Part shown: positions 20,601 to 26,213 of the stretch, piece after piece | Numbering within the stretch: position 1 is the first letter of the stretch | Layout: every line of letters starts with the position of its first letter | NCBI GenBank assembly: GCA_963169075.1 | Contig: CAUJGC010000464.1 | Span: 1-35,461 of the forward strand | DNA length: 35,461 nucleotides | Reading direction: 5' to 3' | From: Myxococcota bacterium | Lineage (GTDB): Bacteria; Myxococcota_A; Bradymonadia; Bradymonadales; GCA-2716585 | Notes under the pieces: generated by a model | The model's database searches: none | What the model was told of the DNA's origin: nothing | Seen by the model: the letters and a program-made list of their open reading frames with translations, nothing else | Program-made: the position numbers and the translations under genes

Positions 20601-23600
20601 TATCTCAACCGCGCCAGCGTGGTGCTGGCTGATGGCCGGGTGCCGATCTCCAACGAGGGCCTGGCGCGGGTGCGCGTGACCTACGACCCGATCTTCGATC
20701 AGGGCGTGGTGCTGGGGCGGGTCTTCTGTGACGACAACGCCAACGGCGAGCTGGACGCCGAGGAGCGCGGCGTGCACCGGGCCCGGGTCTACCTCGACAA
20801 CGGCTGGTACGCGGTGACGGACGCCAACGGGCTCTTCCACTTCCAGGCGGTGAACCCGGGGAACCACCTCATCAAGCTGGACGTCAACACGCTGGCACCG
20901 GGCGCGGTCCTCACGACCGACGTGCGGCGCGTCTTCTACACCACGCGGGGTCTGCCGACGAAGGTGGACTTCGGCGCGACCTGCCCGACCCACTGGGTGG
21001 ACGCGGTGGACGTGAACGAGAGCGCGGCGACCCAGGAGGCGCGGGCCGCCGAGCGTCGCAAGAACTTCATCCAGGTGGACGGCAGCGCCGCCACCTACGA
21101 GGTCAAGGTAGACAACGAGCCGCTGCCGCTGGCGAAGGCCCGGCTGTGGATCTCGCGCGGCGAGGCGGCGGCGGAGCCCGCCGCTGAGGTTCCCCACGTC
21201 GCGGTGCGCGGCGAGAAGCTGGAGGCCCCCCTGGTCTTCAACCCCCGCGTGGAGGGCCTGGAGGGGATGCGCGGCTGGGCGATCCGCGTCTGGCGCGCCG
21301 ACGCCGCGGATAAGGTGCTCGGGACGGCGCGGCTCCTCACCGGGAGCGGGCCGCTGCCTGCGGCGCTCCCCTGGGAGGGCCAGGACGGCGCCGCCAAGGT
21401 GCCCGTCCTGAGCGGCCCGGTGGGCTATCTGGCGGAGGTGGTGGTCTGGGACGCCGACGGCAACGCGGCGACCTCGGCGCCTGCCGCCTTCGTGGTGGAC
21501 GGCCTGGGCGGCGGCGCGCTGCTGGACGAGACGATCAGCGGCGACGTCTTCGTCGCGAAGAAGGCCGAGCTGACCCGCGAGCTGGAGACGCGCCTGGGCG
21601 CCCTGGGCGAGAAGCTCCGCGGCAAGAAGGCCAAGATCAAGATCACCGTCCACACCGCCGACGATGGCCGCCCCGAGCAGGCCCTCGCCTTGAGCCGCGA
21701 GCGCGGCGACGCGGTCAAGCGCCTGCTGGTGGCGCGCTACGGCGTGGCGGCGGCCGACGTCGAGGTGGAGGGTCTGGGCGACACGCGCCCCCTGGTGCCG
21801 AACATCGGCAACCGCGAGCGCCAGATCAACCGCCGCCTCATCCTCCAGGCCACCGACCTCAGCCCCGCCACCGTCGCGGGGGAGGCGCCCTCCCTCCCGG
21901 CGCCCACGCCGGGCGTCGCGCTGAACAACGAGCGCGTCGAGGTCGGCGCCGACGGCGCCTTCTCGCGCCTGCTGAAGAAGCCCGCCGACGGCGTGCTCAT
22001 CCTCGTGGTGCGCGGCCAGGACGGCGGGGCGGCGACGCGGGTGCTCCGCCTCCAGGGCGAGGCGGGCGCCAGCGCGAACCCGGCCCTCCTGCCGATGCCG
22101 GTCATCCCGGTGCGCGGCGACCTCAAGAGCGGGACGCTGAACCTCGGCACGAGCACCACGACGGTGGGCCTCCTCCAGGTGGCCCTCAAGCCGGGCGCGG
22201 AGGTCTACAGCCTCGATCAAGGCGTCCTCCGCCCGCCCGCGGAGTTCACCGTCTTGGCCCCGGCGGGGCTGGAGGTGGCGAGCTACCAGCTGGAGATCCT
22301 GGACGCCGACGGCAAGGTCATCCACGCCGACACCCAGAGCGGCGGCGCGCCGACGCGCGTGCGCTGGACGGGCGCCGCAGGGCAGGGCGCCTTCCTGGCG
22401 CCGGGCTGGTATCGCGCGCAGCTCACCCTCACCACCGCAGACGGGCAGCTCGGCGCCTCGGCGCCCGCCCTCTTCCGGGTCCAGCTCGCCGCGCCCGAGC
22501 CCAAGCCCAAGCCTCGCCGCGGGGCCCCTCCCGAGATCATCCCCGCTGCGCCGACCCTGACCTTCGCCCCGGCGGCCTTCGTCAACGGCCGCCCGGCGGC
22601 GCTCGCGCCCGACGGCAGCTTCAGCGTCGAGGCCGAGGGCTACTCCGGGCAGCGCCTCGTGGTGGAGATCCGGCGCGCCGACGGCGCCCGGGCCATCCAG
22701 TACGTCGAGGTCCCGGCGCTCTACCCGCCGCCGACCTCCGCGACGCCTCCGGCGACGCCTCCGGCGCCCGCGGAGGAGGCCGCGCCCACCGACGCTGCCC
22801 CCGAGGCCGCGCCTGCGGGCGACGGCGCCAGCCTCCCGGCGGCGCCGGTCGGCCCCCTGGGCAGCGCGGGCGGCGTCCTCTACGGGGCGGACAGCCCCGT
22901 GCGGGTGCCTGCGGTGGCCTCGTCGCCTGCGGCGCAGCCGCAGGTCCGCCTCCTGCTGGCGCAGGAGAGCGGGGCCGCCGCAGACGCGCCCGTCTCCTCG
23001 GGCGCTGGCCCGAAGGAGGCCGGCGCGCTGGAGTCGCTGGGCGGCGCCGAGCTGGAGGCCGCGCTGGCCTCCGGCGATGACGCCGAGCGTCAGCGCCTGC
23101 TGGCGGCCACGAAGGCCGCCAACCTCAAGGTCCAGCTCCCGCCGCAGGGGGTGGAGCTGAAGAGCCGCGAGCTGGTGGTGCTGGGCACCACCGACCCCAC
23201 CAACGCGATCACCATCAACGGCGCCACCGTCGAGAACCTGGAGGGCACCTTCCGCCACGTCCTCACCCTGCCCCTGGGCGAGAGCGAGGTGGTGGTGGAG
23301 GCGCGAGACGCCGACGGCAACACGGGCGTCATCCGCTGGCCGGTGAAGGTGGCGGAGCGGGCGATGTTCCTCATGGCGTTCGCGGATACGGCGGTCGGCG
23401 CCGAGGGCGCCGAGCTGGACAACCTCACCGCGGCCAACTCCACCCAGGCGGGCGGCGCCTTCCTCTACGGCGAGGCCAAGGTCTACACGAAGGGCTACAT
23501 GTCCGGGCGTCAGTTTCTGGACAACTTCTTCTCCGAGTATCGCTACACCGCCTACTTCAACTCCGCCCGTCAGGGCGAGCTGGAGCAGTTCCTGACGGAC

Positions 23601-26156
23601 ACGATCAAGGCGGATCAGTACTACCCGATCTTCGGAGACAGCGCCGAGTCAACCAATGATATCAACGCGCGCGGCAAGCTCTATATCTTGGTCGAGGCGG
23701 ACGCCTCGCGTCTGATCGTCGGCAACGCGCGCCCCAACATCCAGGGCGTCCACTTCTTCCGCTACGACCGCCCCTTCTACGGCGCGATGCTGGACTTCAA
23801 CAAGGTCCTCGGCCAGCACTACAAGACCGAGGTGAAGGCCTTTGTGTCGGACGACGATCTGGAGGTGGCCCACACGTGGAACTTCCTCCAGGGCACGGGC
23901 GGCTCGCTCTACTACCTCCGCAACCGGGACGTGGTGGAGGGCAGCGAGAAGGTGGCGGTGGTCATCCGGGATGAGGCCAGCGGCATCGAGCTGGCGCGGG
24001 TGCCGATGGCGCGTAACGTGGATTACACGGTGGACTACCCCTCCGGGCGCCTCCTCTTCAAGTCGCCGGTGCCGAGCGTGGCCCGCGGCGAGTTCCTGGC
24101 GACCCGCGTCGCCACGACCCGCCAGGTGCTCGACGGCAACCCGGTCATCGTCGAGGTGTCCTACGACTACGAGGTCCTCGCGGGCGATCCCACCGGGACC
24201 ACCTTCGGCGGCCAGGTCCGCGAGACGCTCTTCGACACGGTGAGCGTCGGCGCGGGCTACGTCGAGGAGGGCCGCGGCCAGGGCGGCGCCCCGGCCTACC
24301 GTCTCTGGTCGGTCGAGGCCGGGGCCAAGTACACCGAGCGGACCCGCGTCGACGTGGAGTACACGGCGAGCGAGTCGTTCGACGTGGCGAGCTTCTTCTC
24401 GGCAGACGGCGGCTTGACCTTCGACACCTCCTCGCGCCGCGACGGGAGCACCGCCTCAGGCGAGGCCTGGGCGGTGAAGGGGAAGGTGGAGCTTGGGGAT
24501 CTCTTCTATGATGAAAAAATGGAAGAATTCCTTAGCATTTCGTCATATTTCCAAACGACGACGCCCAACTTCTACAGCAACGGCACCATCCTGGAGCAGG
24601 GGCAGGACAAGTTTGGCGGCGAGGCGATGTGGCGGATCACGGCCTCCAACCGGCTGCGGCTGCGCCACGACGGGGTGATCTCGACGGTGGACGACCTCCA
24701 GAGCCCCAACCCGGAGGCGACGCGCCTGCTGGAGCGCCAGATCACGACGCTCCAGCACGTCTACCAGGGCGAGTCGCTCTCGCTGACCAGCGAGTACAAC
24801 CGCACCTTCTTCGACGACAACACCCTCGCGGGCGGGGCGAGCAGCCACACCCTCGGGGAGCGGGTGACGTACCGCTTCACGCCGAACCTCTCAGGGTTCA
24901 TCGGGCAGCAGTTCGTGGTGGAGGGCGACGAGCGCCTCTACAACGAGCTCTCCGATCGTCTCCAGACCGACCTGGGCCTCTCCTACCGATTCTTTGAGGA
25001 CTGGTCGGCGGAGGTCATCGAGTCGCTGCGCTGGAACGGCGAGAACGCCACCCAGCTGGGCCTGACCACGGCGCTGACCGAGAACACCAACCTCTACCTC
25101 CGCGAGCGGATCCAGACCCGCGAGGACAACAGCGGCGTCAGCACCACCAGCGTGGTGGGCGGCGAGCAGCGCTTCGCGGGCTCCTCCGGGCGCCTCTACT
25201 CCGAGTATCAGGTGGACACCGGCATGATCGGGGACCGGAGCCGCGCCGTCATCGGCATCGGCAAGGGCTTCAAGCTCATGGACGGCCTGACGCTGGACGT
25301 GGCCTACGAGCACAGCCAGACCGTCGCGGCGTCCACCGTGGGCGAGCAGAGCCGCGACGTGGGGAGCATCGGGTACGAGCTCCTGCTGCCGCGCAGCCTC
25401 AAGTTCAGCCAGAAGCTGGAGCTGCGCTACGACGAGGGCGACGCCCGCTTCCCGCAGAACAACCCCTGCTTCGGGGACGGCGTCTACGCCAACCCGGACT
25501 TCTGCCGCGACAACTTCGCGGGGGGCCAGGACAAGCTCCAGCTGGTGACCACCAACAACCTCGTCCTGACCTTCTGGGAGGATCACAACCTCCTGGCGAA
25601 GTTCGACTACGCCACCACCGAGAACCTCACCTTCAACCTGGAGGAGAGCAGCCACCTGCTCCTGAGCTTCGGCTACGCGCTGCGCCCGATCCACTGGGAT
25701 CACCTCAACGTCCTCCTCAAGTACTCCTATGTGGAGGATCTGCGCCCCGTGAGCCTCACCGGCCTCCGCGAGGAGCGCCAGGCGGCCCACGTCGTCAGCC
25801 TGGTCCCGATCATCGAGCTGCCCTTCAGGCTCCAGCTCGTCGAGAAGCTCGCCTGGAAGCGCGCCGCGGTGCGCTACGACGACCTCCCCGAGGTCGAGTC
25901 CGACACCTGGCTCTGGATCAACCGCCTCAACTACCACCTGACGGACACCTTCGACGCCAGCCTGGAGTATCGCTTCCTGACCAACTCGCTCTCCCAGGAC
26001 GTCAAGCACGGCGCCCTGCTTGAGCTGAGCTACATCCTGGCCGAGTACGCTCGCCTGGGCATCGGCTACAACTTCACCCGCTTCAGCGACGACGAGCTGA
26101 GCGATCTCAACCGCGACGTCGGAGGCTTCTTCTTCCGCGTCCAGGGCACCTATTGA
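11649..26156 (+). CDS. Giant multidomain surface/outer-membrane protein (about 4,835 aa): signal peptide, N-terminal domain, ~17 DUF11-like repeats, SdrD/B-like modules, OmpA-C-like domain, Ig-like modules, C-terminal beta-barrel
   Basis: One uninterrupted frame. The called ORF starts at 11532, but Met at 11649 has an upstream AGGAAG and gives the signal peptide MVKDARAWLGRSGWMPGRLSFGVVLAALAALASFVWAAPAEA. Recurrent (T)KxVxDxNGGxxxPGDxxxYxIxxxNxG units. OmpA-like LSRERGDAVKRLLVARYGVAAADVEVEGLGDTRPLVPNIGNRERQINRRL. C-terminal aromatic-rich strands ending GGFFFRVQGTY. Confidence 0.92.
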   Translation: MVKDARAWLGRSGWMPGRLSFGVVLAALAALASFVWAAPAEAVVSGVRHTRFQTFQVFGDAVSVGNTLMGNTVSQPAVNSFLLSESQAILQGLPSNAGIEGAYLFWSGSTEGRPDRDARLVLPNGVTRTVTADTCFTSPVFGGFFYCRADVTALLAANPASAGNYNGTVRVGDVQARPGTLDENGECIEPNLCQAFYAAWSLAVVYTDPNATTLRDVTIFDGFRQFDEDFSSGIDTFAIDGFEVANPPQGRFAYFAMEGDELLGVPPQDVDSSPDVRCSDCFDFMDFNGTRLVDGRGWPNNLFNSTTSLGVDLDSFDVSGLVRSGDRSVTITVGSGDGNPTFQGGGGESFFLGYVLLSLNRLAPNFRTNATVKTVDPSEAGPGETVFFSITVTNGGSLDATNVVLRDALNSNLIYVPGSTRVDGAAVADGPGGAAPFASGLSLGTIPFNGDNDRRVTFRATVRAGVAGGTVIPNVATITARELPEPTPTNEATIRVAAPTLGQPTKSFQDANGGSIEPGDIINYTIFIPNDSGRTASAVTFVDDMPGFVQLRSVAPTPYTDRSDPNGGLNGTGRVEVRDILIPANISGVFISYSVQIDSVEELIAQGVDPASIDGLTIVNQGRVSAPFLSAALLTDNPATAATPDPTSFRITSSINFQNPDTFKRVEDLNGGSLVPGDRLRYTISLRNTGNRATSINLSDDLPPFVEGFTLETPLAEATFAPAPAGANATGRLTVTGLEVAGGSRVELRFTVTVRDDAPGGSRIGNVAQLQVPAAPTQSRALASTVLTVTSGPDLSGATKEVVGAPPGGFQPGDEVTWRLAVTNTGNRAATNVRLDDDVALNLTFVSATDGGAFNAAQRRVRWTLGDIAAGETRQVTVVTRINSPLANGTRIRNQGVLFADNLASGVVTDDPSTAAVDDFTIITVRSEPSFVGTTKTVEDLNGGEFEPGDRVRYRIEVRNTGREVATGVALSDPVDGVRLSVESVGQGGQLGGGVIQWTPATTPALASVAPGSSVVLDFTARLAGTLTNGEEVRNQGFIVSAQTPEPVGTDDPVTPEVGDPTSIFIRATPALAGAIKSVVDENQGQPQPGDVLTWTIQLPNSGTGPARGVVVSDVVSASLTDVAPLDGGVFDAATRTITWRLAGPIPPGEQAEVRFRSTIAPGTADGTAVSNQARVTTVDLPGETILSDDPNTAAVDDPTTLVVRAQPDFVLSTKFVRNEDNPGAGFQPGDTISYELTVRNTGSQAGTAVQVIDDLPEGLEAIEVQDGGTLTGRQARWSLGTLAPGAEETLLIRARIVNPIDDGTQIANQAFISSAEVPTPVPTDNPNTAEEDDPTVFAVSSRPVFLGSRKLFTDLDAAPGEPVKPGHLLRWTIDVINSGTSSARDVVVSDVVDANLVDVTPELGTFDAASRTIRWSAAEIPALANVAPDGQPIQVAFTARVRLPLDNGTLIANQARIASAEIPEGELSDDPRTADFPDATTAQVVSAADFTAATKAVSPPAAGVYRPGDEVTYTLSFTNNGDAVASNVVVTDVLDPSLLFVSATDGGRFAAPQVTWDRQSTPALASVAPGQTVVLRLTAALSSPLTNGLEVFNQARITAEGFVNPVVTDDPSTDALDDPTLLTVTSAPTLTASTKAVRDLDGDGFFEPGDVVEYTIRVQNDGSDEARSTVVTDQVDVASLEEVTPLDGGRLQGNTITWTSAGTPGLASVRPGAAGVVSVRFRATLQRGLLDGARILNQASLSAEGAEPTVTDDPATPEVDDPTALRVTAAPRFTRFTKRVEDLNGGQIEGGDRLRYTLTATNDGTQPGQLVQINDPLDPNLEAVAAQDGGAVVGRAVQWSLGTVAPGEQREVRFEATVRGGVEDGTAIVNQAGLTATSVPQVLSDDPSTPAEGDATVVVVNAEPDFSALTMGVRVVDGGAVAPGALIEYELIVTNTGSGPGRDVILRDPIDAALLEDIQPSDNGRVEAGVVTWTAAELPILAAFPTTETRRLTIRARIREGLPNGVVILNQVNLIAQDTPEVLSDDPTTAALDDPTRITLAYPAIAAFDKEVRDVDGGLAEAGDQVEYTLTLRNDTGVPLNNAVVEDTLDAALTEVQVEGGRFDEGTRLVRFDAGTNGALGAVAPGGQVALRFTARIAQDAQPGLQIANQARASSPQVAGLERRSDDPNTAAVQDPTVITVQAPALADLNNTTKLVIDENGGLVEPGDRLTWEITVRNEGRVAATRVALLDPLPRLTRFIPGSLFVNGQAAPGAETRGQLLQLPLELPDLAPGESAVVRFSTEVSEEAPTGAVLTNQAIVTAQSGGDVGGAQATFQVVTDDPTTSAVDDATQAVVGAGPNVSQLSKIARIVDQNGNDRLDVGELLEYEIRIPNRGNLPTEGAVLTDVLPINTTYMSGTLSINGVAQTDAPGDDVLSVEGSVLTARLGSIDPGTAPVIRFRVRTERGPEVINQGELSGDNFPPEKTDADGSEANGDQPTVTPVGSRAGSLVVGKVLSDVNGGRVAPGDTLLYTITITNASDALIEDATLVDELPAEVDFVDLALAPEGTLTGRRTLELAGFTVPPRESRTVVIRTQLQAEVQEGTRSCNQASVRALAGTLNVSSDPACFTVGGVLGAGLVSGLIFEDANANGVFDEAGDLTFPNFLVRVFRAGASSALAEVVTGDDGGYNLPTLTEGRYTLRWFTQPTGGAPVRFGQIEGVSVGDGEVSQRNLRIDPSGRVYNAQSGEVISGAEVQLFYADEEPDTALAGKLVAPQDLPEGQQGQRTVDGLYRFDVVPGHVYRIAVVAPSQAFVFPSVRIPAEPRIWRSSEDPLLVVESATPDLSGPTTWFTTFNITPDLPPEGVRNNHIPLDPLSGLIQVDKFASVRTATIGDVVTYTVRVTNRSSRDFIYDTSNNVGGIYIQDLLPRGFDYVKGSARLRRIRGGQPVASQEATRAGALSSTFGLPVGDLKITGPRPLELLAGEVIELRYQLLVGIDTKPGDDYLNRASVVLADGRVPISNEGLARVRVTYDPIFDQGVVLGRVFCDDNANGELDAEERGVHRARVYLDNGWYAVTDANGLFHFQAVNPGNHLIKLDVNTLAPGAVLTTDVRRVFYTTRGLPTKVDFGATCPTHWVDAVDVNESAATQEARAAERRKNFIQVDGSAATYEVKVDNEPLPLAKARLWISRGEAAAEPAAEVPHVAVRGEKLEAPLVFNPRVEGLEGMRGWAIRVWRADAADKVLGTARLLTGSGPLPAALPWEGQDGAAKVPVLSGPVGYLAEVVVWDADGNAATSAPAAFVVDGLGGGALLDETISGDVFVAKKAELTRELETRLGALGEKLRGKKAKIKITVHTADDGRPEQALALSRERGDAVKRLLVARYGVAAADVEVEGLGDTRPLVPNIGNRERQINRRLILQATDLSPATVAGEAPSLPAPTPGVALNNERVEVGADGAFSRLLKKPADGVLILVVRGQDGGAATRVLRLQGEAGASANPALLPMPVIPVRGDLKSGTLNLGTSTTTVGLLQVALKPGAEVYSLDQGVLRPPAEFTVLAPAGLEVASYQLEILDADGKVIHADTQSGGAPTRVRWTGAAGQGAFLAPGWYRAQLTLTTADGQLGASAPALFRVQLAAPEPKPKPRRGAPPEIIPAAPTLTFAPAAFVNGRPAALAPDGSFSVEAEGYSGQRLVVEIRRADGARAIQYVEVPALYPPPTSATPPATPPAPAEEAAPTDAAPEAAPAGDGASLPAAPVGPLGSAGGVLYGADSPVRVPAVASSPAAQPQVRLLLAQESGAAADAPVSSGAGPKEAGALESLGGAELEAALASGDDAERQRLLAATKAANLKVQLPPQGVELKSRELVVLGTTDPTNAITINGATVENLEGTFRHVLTLPLGESEVVVEARDADGNTGVIRWPVKVAERAMFLMAFADTAVGAEGAELDNLTAANSTQAGGAFLYGEAKVYTKGYMSGRQFLDNFFSEYRYTAYFNSARQGELEQFLTDTIKADQYYPIFGDSAESTNDINARGKLYILVEADASRLIVGNARPNIQGVHFFRYDRPFYGAMLDFNKVLGQHYKTEVKAFVSDDDLEVAHTWNFLQGTGGSLYYLRNRDVVEGSEKVAVVIRDEASGIELARVPMARNVDYTVDYPSGRLLFKSPVPSVARGEFLATRVATTRQVLDGNPVIVEVSYDYEVLAGDPTGTTFGGQVRETLFDTVSVGAGYVEEGRGQGGAPAYRLWSVEAGAKYTERTRVDVEYTASESFDVASFFSADGGLTFDTSSRRDGSTASGEAWAVKGKVELGDLFYDEKMEEFLSISSYFQTTTPNFYSNGTILEQGQDKFGGEAMWRITASNRLRLRHDGVISTVDDLQSPNPEATRLLERQITTLQHVYQGESLSLTSEYNRTFFDDNTLAGGASSHTLGERVTYRFTPNLSGFIGQQFVVEGDERLYNELSDRLQTDLGLSYRFFEDWSAEVIESLRWNGENATQLGLTTALTENTNLYLRERIQTREDNSGVSTTSVVGGEQRFAGSSGRLYSEYQVDTGMIGDRSRAVIGIGKGFKLMDGLTLDVAYEHSQTVAASTVGEQSRDVGSIGYELLLPRSLKFSQKLELRYDEGDARFPQNNPCFGDGVYANPDFCRDNFAGGQDKLQLVTTNNLVLTFWEDHNLLAKFDYATTENLTFNLEESSHLLLSFGYALRPIHWDHLNVLLKYSYVEDLRPVSLTGLREERQAAHVVSLVPIIELPFRLQLVEKLAWKRAAVRYDDLPEVESDTWLWINRLNYHLTDTFDASLEYRFLTNSLSQDVKHGALLELSYILAEYARLGIGYNFTRFSDDELSDLNRDVGGFFFRVQGTY
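12748..20690 (+). repeat. Tandem array of about 17 DUF11-like domains (about 120-140 aa each) within the giant protein
   Basis: Unit starts read by eye: NATVKTVDPSE, QPTKSFQDANGG, TFKRVEDLNGG, GATKEVVGAPPGG, GTTKTVEDLNGG, GAIKSVVDENQG, LSTKFVRNEDN, GSRKLFTDLD, AATKAVSPPAAG, ASTKAVRDLDGDG, RFTKRVEDLNGG, ALTMGVRVVDGG, AFDKEVRDVDGG, NTTKLVIDENGG, QLSKIARIVDQNG, VVGKVLSDVNGG, VDKFASVRTATIGD. An SdrD/B-like module interrupts near 19500-19750. Boundaries are approximate. Confidence 0.85.
20695..20930 (+). other. SdrD/B-like (prealbumin-like) module within the giant protein
   Basis: GVVLGRVFCDDNANGELDAEERGVHRARVYLDNGWYAVTDANGLFHFQAVNPGNHLIKLD. A related unit, SGLIFEDANANGVFDEAGDL...VVTGDDGGYNLPTLTEGRYTLRWF, lies near 19500. 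Confidence 0.75.
21510..21860 (+). other. OmpA C-terminal-like (peptidoglycan-binding) domain inside the giant protein
   Basis: LTRELETRLGALGEKLRGKKAKIKITVHTADDGRPEQALALSRERGDAVKRLLVARYGVAAADVEVEGLGDTRPLVPNIGNRERQINRRLIL follows the OmpA-C pattern (LSxxRAxxVxxxLxxxGV...GxGxxxP...N...xxNRRV). Confidence 0.8.
23355..26156 (+). other. C-terminal outer-membrane beta-barrel region of the giant protein
   Basis: AMFLMAFADTAVG start; QYYPIFGDSAESTNDINARGKLYILVEADASRLIVGNARPNIQGVHFFRYDRPFYGAMLDF; then many amphipathic Tyr/Phe-rich strands; terminal residues GGFFFRVQGTY resemble an outer-membrane beta-signal. Confidence 0.75.
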
Positions 26157-26189
26157 CGGCAGCCGGGGGCGCCGCCCCCGGCGGCCGTC
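26155..26189 (+). other. GC-rich stem-loop overlapping the giant gene's stop codon
   Basis: GACGGC-a-GCCGGGGGC-gcc-GCCCCCGGC-g-GCCGTC: 6 + 9 bp stems with one internal mismatch and a 3-nt loop. No U tract. Confidence 0.7.
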
Positions 26190-26213
26190 GGCGCCTCCTC
26201 ATACGGAGCACCC

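Noticed and set aside
12342-23258. 3,638-aa antisense ORF opposite the giant gene
   Set aside because: Composition is R/H/D/G/A/V-rich low complexity, as expected for the complement of a very GC-rich repeat gene. The plus frame shows clear DUF11, SdrD, OmpA and barrel motifs. Its length is striking, but there is no domain signal.
24891-26009. 372-aa minus-strand ORF opposite the barrel region
   Set aside because: Compositional antisense ORF; the plus frame has coherent beta-barrel sequence to a natural C-terminal Tyr.
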